DNA of 49,416 nt from Pseudomonadota bacterium (lineage in GTDB: Bacteria > Pseudomonadota > Gammaproteobacteria > Xanthomonadales > Xanthomonadaceae). The position numbers and the translations under genes were made by a program. Numbering within the stretch: position 1 is the stretch's first letter; every line of letters starts with the position of its first letter. Shown here piece by piece: positions 7,464-16,666 of this stretch. The notes beneath the pieces are model-generated. The model was not told the DNA's origin. It saw only the letters and a list, made by a program, of their open reading frames with translations, and did not search any database. The stretch spans positions 1-49,416 of the forward strand of contig JAEWFT010000034.1 of assembly GCA_023388715.1 (NCBI GenBank), in the 5' to 3' direction.

Positions 7464-8627
7464 ATGCGGATGCTACGGGTCGCCGTGCTCGGTGCCACCG
7501 GCTCCATTGGCGCCTCCGCGCTGGACGTGATCGCGCGCCACCCGCAGGCACTGCGCGCCAGCGTACTGGCGGCCGGCAGCCGGATCGACGAGCTGGTCGC
7601 GCTGTGCGCGCGCCACCGCCCCGAGCATGCGGTGATCGCCGACGATGCCCTGTTCGGCGCGCTGCGCGACGGCCTGCGCGACGCCGGGCTGGCGACGCAG
7701 CCGCATGCGGGCGCCCACGCGCTGGATGCGCTGGTCGCCAGCGACGCCTGCGACACCGTGGTCGCGGCCATCGTCGGTGCCGCCGGCCTGTCCTCGACCC
7801 TGGCCGCCGCGCACGCCGGCAAGCGCCTGCTCCTGGCCAACAAGGAATCGCTGGTGCTGGCCGGCCAGCTGCTGATGCGCGCAGCCGCCGCCGGCGGCGC
7901 GACCATCGTGCCGATCGACAGCGAGCACAACGCGATCTTCCAGTGCCTGGCCGGGTGCGAGGACGCGCCGGCGCGGATCACCCTGACCGCCTCGGGCGGC
8001 CCGTTCCGCGGCTGGAGTCGCGCGCAGCTGGCGGAGGTCACGCCCGAACAGGCCGTTGCCCATCCGAAGTGGTCGATGGGTCCGAAGATCTCGGTCGACT
8101 CGGCCACGCTGATGAACAAGGGCCTGGAGGTGATCGAGGCCCACCACCTCTTTTCCATGCCCCGCGCGCGGATCCGCGTGCTGGTGCACCCGCAGTCGCT
8201 GGTCCATTCCTTCGTAGACTTCGAGGACGGCAGCACGCTGGCGCAACTGGGCCTGCCCGACATGCGCACCGCGCTGGCGGTGGGCCTGGGCTGGCCGCGG
8301 AGGATCGCCTCCGGGGTCCCCGCCCTCGACCTGCTCGCCGAAGGCGGGCGCCTGGAATTCGAGCCTCCCGATCTTGATGCCTTTCCCTGCCTTGCGCTCG
8401 CGTTCGACGCGCTCGAGGCCGGGGGGTGCGCCCCGGCGGTGCTCAATGCCGCCAACGAGGAAGCGGTTTCAGCCTTTCTTCAGGGCCGGATCGGTTTCCT
8501 AGGCATCCCCGATACGGTGAACGCCGCCCTGGACGCGATGCCGCCGCAGCCAGCCGACTCCCTCGACGCGCTGCTGGCCGCCGATGCGCGCGCGCGCGCG
8601 ATCGCCCGCGGGCGGATCGCCGCGTGA
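7464..8627 (+). CDS. dxr: 1-deoxy-D-xylulose 5-phosphate reductoisomerase
   Basis: Dxr makes 2-C-methyl-D-erythritol 4-phosphate, the committed MEP-pathway step. The 387-residue protein has the NADPH-binding GATGSIG near the N-terminus, NKESLVLAG, the substrate and metal site VPIDSEHNAIFQ, the GGPFRGW flexible loop, KISVDSATLMNKGLEVIEA and NAANEEA. The ATG at 7464 follows GAGG and lies eight bases after cdsA. Near the 3' end there is a 15-base alternating GC run (8586-8600). The stop overlaps the GTG start of rseP. Confidence 0.98.
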   Translation: MRMLRVAVLGATGSIGASALDVIARHPQALRASVLAAGSRIDELVALCARHRPEHAVIADDALFGALRDGLRDAGLATQPHAGAHALDALVASDACDTVVAAIVGAAGLSSTLAAAHAGKRLLLANKESLVLAGQLLMRAAAAGGATIVPIDSEHNAIFQCLAGCEDAPARITLTASGGPFRGWSRAQLAEVTPEQAVAHPKWSMGPKISVDSATLMNKGLEVIEAHHLFSMPRARIRVLVHPQSLVHSFVDFEDGSTLAQLGLPDMRTALAVGLGWPRRIASGVPALDLLAEGGRLEFEPPDLDAFPCLALAFDALEAGGCAPAVLNAANEEAVSAFLQGRIGFLGIPDTVNAALDAMPPQPADSLDALLAADARARAIARGRIAA

Positions 8628-9982
8628 GCACCTTCCTGACCTCCGTGTGGTGGCTGATCGTGGCCCTGGGGGTGCTGGTCACCTTCCACGAATTCGGGCA
8701 TTTCTGGACGGCCCGCCGTTTCGGGGTCAGGGTCCTGCGGTTCTCGGTCGGGTTCGGGCGCCCGCTGTGGTCGCGCGTGGGCAAGGACGGCACCGAGTAC
8801 GTCATTGCCGCCATCCCGCTCGGCGGCTACGTGAAGATGCTGGATGAGCGCGAGGGCGAGGTCGCCAGCGCCGAGCTGGACCGGGCCTTCAACCGCAAGC
8901 CGGTGCTGCAGCGGATGGCGATCGTCGCCGCCGGGCCGCTGGCCAACCTGCTGCTGGCCTTCGGCCTGCTGTGGGCGATGCTGGTGGTCGGCCGACCCGA
9001 TTTCGCCCCGGTGGTCGGCAAGGTCGATGGCATTGCCGCCGAAGCCGGCCTGCGCGCCGGGGAGCGGATCCTGGCGGTGGGCGAGCGGCAGACGCCGACC
9101 TGGAGCGAGGCGGCGATGGCGCTGACGGTGGCAGGGCTGGACCGCGCGCCGGTGGCGGTGCAGGTGCGCGACGCGGACGGCAATGATCGGCTGCTCTCCC
9201 TGCCGCTGGACCGCATTCCCGCGGCGGCCGACGAAATGCGCCTGATTGGCGCGATCGGGCTGGTGCCGCGCCATTTCATCGTTCCGGCGGTGGTCGGCGA
9301 GGTCGCCGAGGGCAGCGCCGCCTGGGGCGTGCTGGCCGAGGGCGACCGCATCACCGCGATCGACGCCGCGCCGGTGGCCAGCTTCGATGACATCGGGCCA
9401 CTGGTGGCGGCGCTGGGCCAGCGTGGCGGCCCGGGCATGGTCGAAGTGGAGCGCGACGGCGAGCGCCTGGCGCTGGAGCTGGTGCCACGCCGGATGACCA
9501 GCGCGGACGGCCAGGCCCGCTGGGTGCTGGGGGTGAGCAATGCGCCCGTGGAAGCGCCGGCCAAGGACGCCGTGTTGCGGCTCGGCCCAGTGGCCGCGCT
9601 GCCCGCCGCGCTGCGCGAAACCGGGTTCCAGGTCCGCCAGCTGGTGGAGATGATCGGCCGCGCGTTCAGCGGCCAGGTCTCGGTCCAGAACACGGTCTCC
9701 GGGCCGATCACCATCGCTCGCGCCGCCAACGACTTCGCCAGCAATGGCGCGGCCTGGTTCCTGAATTTCCTGGCCCTGCTGTCGATCAGCATCGCCCTGA
9801 TCAACCTGCTGCCGATCCCCGTCTTGGACGGGGGTCACCTGCTGTATTACCTTATCGAGCTGGTCACCGGCCGCCCCGTCGGCGAGCGCGTGATGGCCGC
9901 TGGCCAGTACGTCGGCCTCGCGCTGATCGCGGGGTTGATGGGACTGGCCTTCTACAATGACATCCTGCGCCTGATGTCGTGA
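8624..9982 (+). CDS. rseP: Intramembrane site-2 zinc protease RseP
   Basis: RseP cleaves the anti-sigma factor RseA in its membrane segment during the sigma-E envelope stress response. The 452-residue product has the S2P active site HEFGH (His22, Glu23, His26) in the first helix, two predicted PDZ domains in the periplasmic stretch (about 115-310) and the LDGGH motif near the C-terminus supplying the third zinc ligand. The GTG at 8624 overlaps the dxr stop as GTGA and places HEFGH at its usual position. It lies directly upstream of bamA, as in E. coli. Confidence 0.97.
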   Translation: MSTFLTSVWWLIVALGVLVTFHEFGHFWTARRFGVRVLRFSVGFGRPLWSRVGKDGTEYVIAAIPLGGYVKMLDEREGEVASAELDRAFNRKPVLQRMAIVAAGPLANLLLAFGLLWAMLVVGRPDFAPVVGKVDGIAAEAGLRAGERILAVGERQTPTWSEAAMALTVAGLDRAPVAVQVRDADGNDRLLSLPLDRIPAAADEMRLIGAIGLVPRHFIVPAVVGEVAEGSAAWGVLAEGDRITAIDAAPVASFDDIGPLVAALGQRGGPGMVEVERDGERLALELVPRRMTSADGQARWVLGVSNAPVEAPAKDAVLRLGPVAALPAALRETGFQVRQLVEMIGRAFSGQVSVQNTVSGPITIARAANDFASNGAAWFLNFLALLSISIALINLLPIPVLDGGHLLYYLIELVTGRPVGERVMAAGQYVGLALIAGLMGLAFYNDILRLMS

Positions 9983-10076
9983 CCCCTGGCTCCAGCCCCG
10001 CACCGGCAGTTCCCCGCCGGCGCCTCCCCCGCAAACAGGGTGTCCCTTCCGGGCGCACCCACACAGGATCCGCCGC

Positions 10077-12548
10077 ATGACCCGTCCCTTGTCCCGCCGC
10101 CTGCTGACCCTTGCCCTCGCCTCCGCGCTCGCGCTGCCGGCCTGGGCGCAGACGGCGTTCGCACCGTTCACGGTCAGCGACATCCGCATCGACGGCCTGC
10201 AGCGCATCGGCGCCGGCACCGTGCTGACCTACCTCTCGCCGGTGGTGGAGCGTGGTGACACCCTGGACCAGGACAAGGCCGCCGAGGCGCTGCGCGCGCT
10301 GTACAGGACCGGCTTCTTCGAGGACGTGCGCCTGGACCACCAGGGCAGCATCCTGGTCGTCACCGTGAGCGAGCGCCCGGCGATCAACAAGCTCACGCTG
10401 GTGGGCAACAAGGACCTGAAGACCGAGGACCTGACCTCCAACCTCAAGCAGATCGGGCTGGCCGAGGGCGAGACCTTCGACGAGCTCTCGCTGGACCGGG
10501 TGACCCAGGAACTGACCCGCGCCTACAACAACCGCGGCAAGTACGGCGTCGAGATCTCGCCCAGCATCGAGCGCCTGGACCGCAACCGGGTCAACCTCAC
10601 CCTCAACATCAAGGAAGGCAAGGCCGCCCGGATCCGCCACATCAACCTGGTGGGCAACGAGACCTTCAGCGACGAGGACATCACCGCGAACTGGGAATCG
10701 CGCACCAGCAACTGGCTGAGCTGGTACAAGCGCGACGACCAGTACTCGCGCGAGAAGCTCTCCGGCGACATCGAGAAGCTCAATTCCTGGTACCTGGACC
10801 GCGGTTACGTGGACTTCAGCCTGGACTCCACCCAGGTCGCGATCAGCCCCGACCGCAAGGACATGTTCCTGACCGCCGGCATCACCGAAGGCGAGGTCTA
10901 CAGCGTCTCCGGCGTCACCGTCTCCGGCGACACCGTGCTGCCCAAGGAAGAGATCGAGGCAATCGCCGCCTTCATCCGCCCCGGCAGCACGTTCTCGCGC
11001 GGGCTGCTGGAGCTGGCGACCAACGCCATCGTCGCGCGGCTGTCGAACATCGGCTACGCCTTCGCGCAGGTGAACCCGATCCCGCAGATCGACCGCGACA
11101 AGCGCACCGTGGCGGTGGACCTGCAGGTGCAGCCGGGCCCGCGCGTGAACGTGCGCAGGATCGTGTTCAAGGGCAACACCCGCACCGCCGACCAGGTGCT
11201 GCGCCGAGAGATGCGCCAGTTCGAGGGCAGCTGGTATTCGCAGTCGGCGATCGACCGCGGCAAGGTGCGCCTGGACCGCCTGGGCTACTTCGAGGAGGTC
11301 TCGGTCGACAACGAGCCGGTGGCCGGCAGCGACGACCTGGTCGACGTGGTCTACAGCGTCAAGGAGACCACCTCCGGCAGCTTCTCCGCGGGCCTTGGCT
11401 ATTCGCAGCTGACCGGCATGAACCTGTCGCTGCAGCTGTCCGAGAACAACTTCCTCGGCACCGGCAACCGGGTCTCGATCGCCGCCACCCGCAGCGCCTA
11501 CCAGAAGCGCTACGACTTCGCGTTCACCAACCCCTACTTCACCGACGACGGCCTGTCGCTCGGCTACAACCTGTGGTGGCGCGAGTTCGACTACTCCAGC
11601 TTCAACGTCGCCTCCTACTCCACCCACAGCGGCGCCGCGCAGGTGCTGCTCGGCATCCCGCTGAGCGAAAGCGACGCGATCTCGCTGATGTTCGGCGTGG
11701 ACAGCAACGAGATCCTGGCGTTCGCGGATTCGACCCCGCCGCCCCTCGTTGACTACATCGACGCGGTGGGCAACCGCACCTTCCACTCCTGGCGCGCGCA
11801 GCTGGGCTGGGGCCGCGACACCCGCAACCACTTCTTCATGCCGACCTTCGGCATGACCCAGAACCTGCGGGCCGAGGTCGCGCTGCCCGGCTCCACCGTC
11901 GAATACTTCAAGCTGCAGTACGACGTCAGCAAGTACTGGCCGATGAGCCAGGCGCTGGTGCTGCGCACCGCGATGAACCTCGGCTACGGCGACTCCTACG
12001 GCCAGGACTTCACCCGCAACCTGTGCTTCACCGCCGGCACCTGGATCGACACCAACAACGACGGCGAGCCGGATACCTACCAGCCGGGCCCGGATCCGTC
12101 GGTGCCGTGCGAAACGGGCTCGTCGGACTACGTCAAGACGGTGACCGCCAGCGGCCTGCCGTTCTTCGAGAACTTCTACGCCGGCGGCATCTCCTCGGCC
12201 GGCAAGATCCGCGGCTTCGTCGACAACACGCTCGGCCCGGTCTATGTCACCCCGAGCGGGTATCGCCAGCCGCTGGGCGGCTCGATGCTGTTCGCCGGCT
12301 CGGTCGAGGCGATCTTCCCGAAGCTGTTCGACAGCCCGGCGGCGCGCATCTCGGCGTTCCTCGACTTCGGCAACGTCTACAAGAACTGGGATTCCTTCGA
12401 CGCCAACGAACTGCGCGTGTCCACCGGCGTCGCCCTGCTGTGGCGCTCGCCGATGGGCCCGATCTCGATCAGCTACGCGTATCCGATCCGCAGGAAGGAC
12501 GGCGACCAGATCGAGCGCTTGCAGTTCACCTTCGGCGGCCAGCTCTGA
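10077..12548 (+). CDS. bamA: Outer-membrane assembly factor BamA (Omp85)
   Basis: BamA inserts beta-barrel proteins into the outer membrane. The 823-residue precursor has a signal peptide with likely cleavage after Ala24 (ALPAWA). Five POTRA repeats follow to about residue 425, then a 16-strand barrel. The Omp85 loop-6 signature appears as IRGF at about residues 712-715. The ATG at 10077 is preceded by AGGA. The last residue is Leu (FTFGGQL) where most BamA proteins end in Phe or Trp. The neighbours rseP and lpxD match the conserved order, but no skp gene separates bamA from lpxD. Confidence 0.98.
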   Translation: MTRPLSRRLLTLALASALALPAWAQTAFAPFTVSDIRIDGLQRIGAGTVLTYLSPVVERGDTLDQDKAAEALRALYRTGFFEDVRLDHQGSILVVTVSERPAINKLTLVGNKDLKTEDLTSNLKQIGLAEGETFDELSLDRVTQELTRAYNNRGKYGVEISPSIERLDRNRVNLTLNIKEGKAARIRHINLVGNETFSDEDITANWESRTSNWLSWYKRDDQYSREKLSGDIEKLNSWYLDRGYVDFSLDSTQVAISPDRKDMFLTAGITEGEVYSVSGVTVSGDTVLPKEEIEAIAAFIRPGSTFSRGLLELATNAIVARLSNIGYAFAQVNPIPQIDRDKRTVAVDLQVQPGPRVNVRRIVFKGNTRTADQVLRREMRQFEGSWYSQSAIDRGKVRLDRLGYFEEVSVDNEPVAGSDDLVDVVYSVKETTSGSFSAGLGYSQLTGMNLSLQLSENNFLGTGNRVSIAATRSAYQKRYDFAFTNPYFTDDGLSLGYNLWWREFDYSSFNVASYSTHSGAAQVLLGIPLSESDAISLMFGVDSNEILAFADSTPPPLVDYIDAVGNRTFHSWRAQLGWGRDTRNHFFMPTFGMTQNLRAEVALPGSTVEYFKLQYDVSKYWPMSQALVLRTAMNLGYGDSYGQDFTRNLCFTAGTWIDTNNDGEPDTYQPGPDPSVPCETGSSDYVKTVTASGLPFFENFYAGGISSAGKIRGFVDNTLGPVYVTPSGYRQPLGGSMLFAGSVEAIFPKLFDSPAARISAFLDFGNVYKNWDSFDANELRVSTGVALLWRSPMGPISISYAYPIRRKDGDQIERLQFTFGGQL

Positions 12549-12561
12549 CCGGCCGCCCGCG

Positions 12562-13581
12562 ATGAGCGCGACGGTCCTCCGCGCGTCCGCGCTGGCCGAG
12601 CGTTTCGGGCTGGCGCTGCGCGGCGAGGACCGCGACGTCGCCGGGGTCGGCACGCTCGCCGACGCCGGGCCGCAGCAGCTGGGCTTCCTCGCCAACCCGC
12701 GCTATCGCGGCCAGCTGGCGACGACCCGCGCCGGCGTGGTGGTGCTGCGCGAGGCGGACGCCGACGCCTTTGATGGCACCGCGTTGCTGGCCCGCGACCC
12801 GTATGCCGCGTTCGCCAGGATCGCGGCGCAGTTCGAACCCGCGCCCGTGCACGCACCCGGCATCCATCCCAGCGCGGTGGTCGATCCAGGCGCGCGCATC
12901 GATCCGGCCGCCTCCATCGGCCCACTGGCCTGCATCGGCGCGCGCAGCGTGGTGGCCGCCGGCGCGGTGGTCGGGCCGGGTTGCGTCATCGGCGAGGACT
13001 GCGTGGTTGGCGAAGGCAGCGAGCTCGTCGCGCGCGTGACCCTGGTCACCCGGGTGCGCCTGGGACGGCGCGTGCGCATCCACCCGGGCGCGGTGCTGGG
13101 CGCGGCCGGCTTCGGCCTGGCGATGGACGACGGCCACTGGCTCAACGTGCCGCAGCTGGGCGGCGTGGTGATTGGCGATGACTGCGAGATCGGCGCCAAC
13201 ACGACGATCGACCGTGGCGCCATCGGCGATACCGTGCTCGAGGACGACGTGCGGCTGGACAACCAGATCCAGGTGGGCCACAACGTGTTCATCGGCGCGC
13301 ACACCGCGATGGCAGGTTGCGCCGCGGTGGCCGGCAGCGCGCGCATCGGCCGCCATTGCCTCATCGGCGGCGGCGCCGGCATCCTCGGCCACCTGGAGGT
13401 CTGCGACCGGGTGCTGGTCACCGCGATGACGCTGGTGACCCATTCGATCACCGAGCCGGGCGAATACTCCTCCGGCACCCCCTTGATGGACAATCGCAGC
13501 TGGCGCCGCAGCGCCGCGCGTTTCAAGCAACTCGACCGCATCGCCCGCAAGACGCTGGGCGGGGCGAAGGACGAAGAATGA
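12562..13581 (+). CDS. lpxD: UDP-3-O-acylglucosamine N-acyltransferase
   Basis: LpxD adds the second (N-linked) acyl chain in lipid A synthesis. The 339-residue protein has an N-terminal uridine-binding domain (FLANPRYRGQL, about 46-56) followed by left-handed beta-helix hexapeptide repeats from about residue 100. The catalytic His is H240 in QVGHNVFIG. The ATG at 12562 lies 13 bases after bamA; in-frame codons further upstream overlap bamA and are excluded. The 3' end overlaps fabZ by four bases (ATGA). Confidence 0.98.
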   Translation: MSATVLRASALAERFGLALRGEDRDVAGVGTLADAGPQQLGFLANPRYRGQLATTRAGVVVLREADADAFDGTALLARDPYAAFARIAAQFEPAPVHAPGIHPSAVVDPGARIDPAASIGPLACIGARSVVAAGAVVGPGCVIGEDCVVGEGSELVARVTLVTRVRLGRRVRIHPGAVLGAAGFGLAMDDGHWLNVPQLGGVVIGDDCEIGANTTIDRGAIGDTVLEDDVRLDNQIQVGHNVFIGAHTAMAGCAAVAGSARIGRHCLIGGGAGILGHLEVCDRVLVTAMTLVTHSITEPGEYSSGTPLMDNRSWRRSAARFKQLDRIARKTLGGAKDEE

Positions 13582-14042
13582 CCGATGCCGCACCCGCGGT
13601 GGCCCTGCCGGCCACCATCGACGAAATCCAGCGCCTGCTGCCGCATCGCTACCCGTTCCTGCTGGTGGACCGCGTGGTGGCGCTGGAGCCGAACAAGCGC
13701 GTGCTGGCGTACAAGAACGTCAGCATCAACGAGCCGTTCTTCCAGGGCCACTTCCCGGGCAACCCGGTGATGCCGGGCGTGCTGGTGGTGGAGGCGCTGG
13801 CCCAGGCCGGCGGCCTGCTCACCCAGCTCTCGCGCGAGGCGGCCGACGAGGAGCAGCTGTTCTATCTGGTCAAGGTGGACAACGCCAAGTTCAGCCGCAT
13901 GGTGGTGCCGGGCGACCGCCTCGACCTGGACGTGGAACTCAGGCGGCAGATCCGCAACATGGCCCAGTACGTGGGCATCGCCCGCGTCGATGGCGAGCAG
14001 GTCGCCTGCGCGGAGATCCTGTGCGCGGCGGCGCGGCCCTGA
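13578..14042 (+). CDS. fabZ: 3-hydroxyacyl-[acyl-carrier-protein] dehydratase FabZ
   Basis: FabZ dehydrates 3-hydroxyacyl-ACP in fatty acid elongation and competes with lipid A synthesis for 3-hydroxymyristoyl-ACP, which explains its place between lpxD and lpxA. The 154-residue hot-dog protein contains LPHRYPFLLVDRV and GHFPGNPVMPGVLVVEALAQ with catalytic His58 and Glu72. The ATG at 13578 overlaps the lpxD stop by four bases; one base separates its stop from the lpxA start. Confidence 0.98.
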   Translation: MTDAAPAVALPATIDEIQRLLPHRYPFLLVDRVVALEPNKRVLAYKNVSINEPFFQGHFPGNPVMPGVLVVEALAQAGGLLTQLSREAADEEQLFYLVKVDNAKFSRMVVPGDRLDLDVELRRQIRNMAQYVGIARVDGEQVACAEILCAAARP

Positions 14043-14043
14043 G

Positions 14044-14841
14044 ATGACCGCCCCTCCGCCCCCGCTGATCCACCCGACCGCGGCGATCGACCCGTCGGCA
14101 CGGTTGGGGCGAAATGTCGCGGTGGGCGCGTTCGCAGTGATCGGCGCCGAGGTGGAGATCGGCGACGACACCCGCATCGGCCCGCATACCGTCATCGAAG
14201 GCCCGACCAGGATCGGGCGCGGCAACGTGTTCCACGGGCAGGCGGCCATCGGGACGGATCCGCAGGACAAGAAGTACCGGGGCGAGCGGGTGGCGCTGGA
14301 GATCGGCGACGGCAATTCGATCCGCGAGTTCGTGACCATCAACCGCGGCACCGGCGCCGGCGGCGGCATCACCCGCATCGGCGACCGCAACTGGATCCTC
14401 GCCTACAGCCACGTGGCCCACGACTGCAGTGTCGGCAGCGATTGCGTGTTCTCCAACAACGCCACCCTGGCCGGGCACGTAGTGGTCGGCAACCACGTGA
14501 TCCTGAGCGGCTTCGCCGGCGTCCACCAGTTCTGCAGGGTGGGCGACCACGCCTTCATCGGCATGGGCGCGTTCGTCAACGGCGACGTGCCGCCGTTCGT
14601 GATGGTGGCGCAGGACAAGTACGCGCGCCCGCGCGGGATCAATGCCGAAGGCCTCAAGCGCCGCGGCTACGATGCCGCGCGCATCGCCGCGATCAAGCGC
14701 GCCTACCGCGCGCTGTACATGGGCGATGCCCGGCTGGACGAGGCCAAGGCCGAGCTGGAGGACATCGCCGGCGCAGGCAGCGAGGACGTCCGCGCGATGC
14801 TGGATTTCATCCTGAGCGGGGAACGCCCGCTCCTCAAGTAG
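14044..14841 (+). CDS. lpxA: UDP-N-acetylglucosamine acyltransferase
   Basis: LpxA catalyses the first step of lipid A synthesis, moving a 3-hydroxyacyl chain to UDP-GlcNAc. The 265-residue protein has hexapeptide repeats from the N-terminus (IHPTAAIDPSARLG) and the catalytic His126 in SHVAHDCSVG, equivalent to H125 of E. coli. A helical C-terminal domain begins around residue 195. The ATG at 14044 is one base after fabZ. The acyl-chain length preference cannot be judged by eye. Confidence 0.98.
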   Translation: MTAPPPPLIHPTAAIDPSARLGRNVAVGAFAVIGAEVEIGDDTRIGPHTVIEGPTRIGRGNVFHGQAAIGTDPQDKKYRGERVALEIGDGNSIREFVTINRGTGAGGGITRIGDRNWILAYSHVAHDCSVGSDCVFSNNATLAGHVVVGNHVILSGFAGVHQFCRVGDHAFIGMGAFVNGDVPPFVMVAQDKYARPRGINAEGLKRRGYDAARIAAIKRAYRALYMGDARLDEAKAELEDIAGAGSEDVRAMLDFILSGERPLLK

Positions 14842-14845
14842 GCCG

Positions 14846-15985
14846 ATGCGCATCGCCCTGTGCGCCGGCGAGACCTCGGGCGACCAGCTCGGGGCCGGCC
14901 TGGTGGCCGCGTTTCGCGAGCGTTTCCCCGGCGCCGAGTTCGGCGGTATCGGCGGCGATGCGATGCGCGCCGCCGGGGTGGACACCTGGTGGGATGCCGA
15001 CGCGCTGGCGGTGATGGGCCTGGCCGAGGTGTTGGCCCACCTTCCGCGCCTGCTGAAGCTGCGCCGCGCGTTCCGCGAGCGGGTGCGCGCGTGGGAACCG
15101 GACGTTTTCGTCGGCATCGACGCGCCCGATTTCAACCTTGGCGTGGAAAAATGGTTGAAGCAGCGCGGCGTGCGCACGCTGCACTACGTGAGTCCCAGCG
15201 TATGGGCGTGGCGCGAGCAGCGCGCGGCCAGGATCGGTGCCAGCGCGGACTGCGTGCTGTGCCTGTTCCCGATGGAACCGCCGATCTACGCGCGCCACGG
15301 CGTGGACGCGGTGTTCGTCGGCCACCCGCTGGCCGATGCGATCCCGCTGCAGCCGGACCGCGCCGCCGCGCGAGCGGCGTTGGGGGTGCCTGCCGACGCG
15401 CCGGTGCTGGCACTGCTGCCGGGCAGCCGACTGGGCGAGATCTCGCGGATGCTGCCGGTGTTCCTGCAGGCAGCGGCATTGCTCCGGCGCGACATCCCCG
15501 GCCTGCACCTGCTGGTGCCGGCCGCGAACGCCGCCTGCCGCGCTGCCATCGGGGCAACGCCGGGCGCCAACGATCCGCACGTGCGGATCCTGGATGGCCG
15601 CGCGCAACCGGCGATGATCGCCAGCGACGTGGTCCTGCTCGCCTCCGGCACCGCCGCGCTGGAAGCGATGCTGTGCAAGCGGCCGATGGTGATCGGGCAC
15701 CGCATCTCGGCGTTGACCCACGCCATCGTGCGTGCGCTTGGCATGCTGAAGTCGGCGCACGTCAGCCTGCCCAACGTGCTCGCGGGCGAGGCGCTGGTGC
15801 CCGAACTGCTGCAGGAGGCGTGCACGCCGGCCAACCTGCACGCCGCGCTCCTGCGCTGGTTCCAGCAGCCGGACGCGGTGGCCGCGCTGCAGCCGCGCTT
15901 CCTTACCATCCATGAAACATTGCGGCGCGACGCCTCGGCTGGCGCCGCCGCCGCCATCGCCGCTTTGGTGGAGCGCGCGCGATGA
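14846..15985 (+). CDS. lpxB: Lipid-A-disaccharide synthase
   Basis: LpxB joins UDP-diacylglucosamine and lipid X into the lipid A disaccharide at the inner membrane surface. The 379-residue GT19 glycosyltransferase begins with the signature ALCAGETSGDQLGAGL and has FVGIDAPDFNLG, YVSPSVWAWRE and FVGHPLAD, then the C-terminal half with LLPGSRLGEI and ASGTAALEA. It starts four bases after lpxA and overlaps rnhB by four bases (ATGA). Confidence 0.98.
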   Translation: MRIALCAGETSGDQLGAGLVAAFRERFPGAEFGGIGGDAMRAAGVDTWWDADALAVMGLAEVLAHLPRLLKLRRAFRERVRAWEPDVFVGIDAPDFNLGVEKWLKQRGVRTLHYVSPSVWAWREQRAARIGASADCVLCLFPMEPPIYARHGVDAVFVGHPLADAIPLQPDRAAARAALGVPADAPVLALLPGSRLGEISRMLPVFLQAAALLRRDIPGLHLLVPAANAACRAAIGATPGANDPHVRILDGRAQPAMIASDVVLLASGTAALEAMLCKRPMVIGHRISALTHAIVRALGMLKSAHVSLPNVLAGEALVPELLQEACTPANLHAALLRWFQQPDAVAALQPRFLTIHETLRRDASAGAAAAIAALVERAR

Positions 15986-16593
15986 ACCTGCGCATCGCCG
16001 GCATCGACGAAGCCGGGCGCGGGCCGCTGGCGGGGCCGGTGGTGGTCGCCGCGGTGGTGTTCGCGCCGGGGCGCACCCCGGTCAACGGGCTGGACGATTC
16101 CAAGGCGCTCACGCCCGCGCGCCGCGAGACGCTGTATCCGCGCATCATCGAGCGCGCGATCGCCTACCGCATCGTGTTCGTGGAAGCCGACGAGATCGAC
16201 CGCCGCAATATCTTCCAGGCGACCATGCACGGCATGCGCGAGGCGCTGCGGGCGGTCGCGCACCTGGCCGATCGCGCCCGCATCGACGGCAACCACCTGC
16301 CGCGCGACCTGCCCTGCCCCGCTGAGGCATGGGTGGGTGGCGACGCGCGTTGCCGCGCGATCATGGCCGCCTCGATCCTGGCCAAGGTCGCGCGCGATGC
16401 CCGCATGCGGGAACTGCACGCCCGTTACCCGCAGTACGGGTTCGACCGCCACAAGGGGTACGCCAGTCCGGACCACCTGCAGGCCCTGCGCCGCCACGGC
16501 CCGTGCCCGCAGCACCGGCGCAGCTTCGCGCCCGTGCGGGAGGCCGCGGGCACCCCCGTCCAGGGCGAGCTGGCGATGGCAGTCGCGGGCTGA
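15982..16593 (+). CDS. rnhB: Ribonuclease HII
   Basis: RNase HII removes single ribonucleotides and RNA from RNA-DNA hybrids. The 203-residue product has the catalytic carboxylates Asp9-Glu10 (IAGIDEAGRG), Asp102 (RIDGN) and Asp121 (VGGDAR), and the SILAKVARD helix with GFDRHKGY. The start at 15982 overlaps lpxB by four bases. The lpxB-rnhB-dnaE order matches E. coli. Confidence 0.98.
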   Translation: MNLRIAGIDEAGRGPLAGPVVVAAVVFAPGRTPVNGLDDSKALTPARRETLYPRIIERAIAYRIVFVEADEIDRRNIFQATMHGMREALRAVAHLADRARIDGNHLPRDLPCPAEAWVGGDARCRAIMAASILAKVARDARMRELHARYPQYGFDRHKGYASPDHLQALRRHGPCPQHRRSFAPVREAAGTPVQGELAMAVAG

Positions 16594-16613
16594 GCGGCAG
16601 CCGCTGTCAAGCC

Positions 16614-16642
16614 TTGTCCGCAGGGGGGTCCCGGCCTACCCT
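16614..16642 (+). promoter_or_regulatory. Candidate promoter upstream of dnaE
   Basis: TTGTCC (16614-16619) and TACCCT (16637-16642) are spaced by 17 bp in the 73-base rnhB-dnaE gap, which would give a leader of about 18 nt. The -35 matches four of six consensus bases and the -10 only three or four, so it is a moderate candidate. Confidence 0.4.
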
Positions 16643-16666
16643 GCAGGTTCGCCCCGCGAACGCCTG

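Noticed and set aside
9983..10076. Possible sigma-E promoter upstream of bamA
   Set aside because: I looked for GGAACTT and TCTGA-like boxes at 15-17 bp spacing in the 94-base gap and found no convincing match.
9864..12695. A 943-codon minus-strand open frame opposite bamA
   Set aside because: It is antisense to bamA, with Val/Ala/His/Arg-rich sequence that mirrors codon bias of the true gene. No ribosome binding site or domain is visible.
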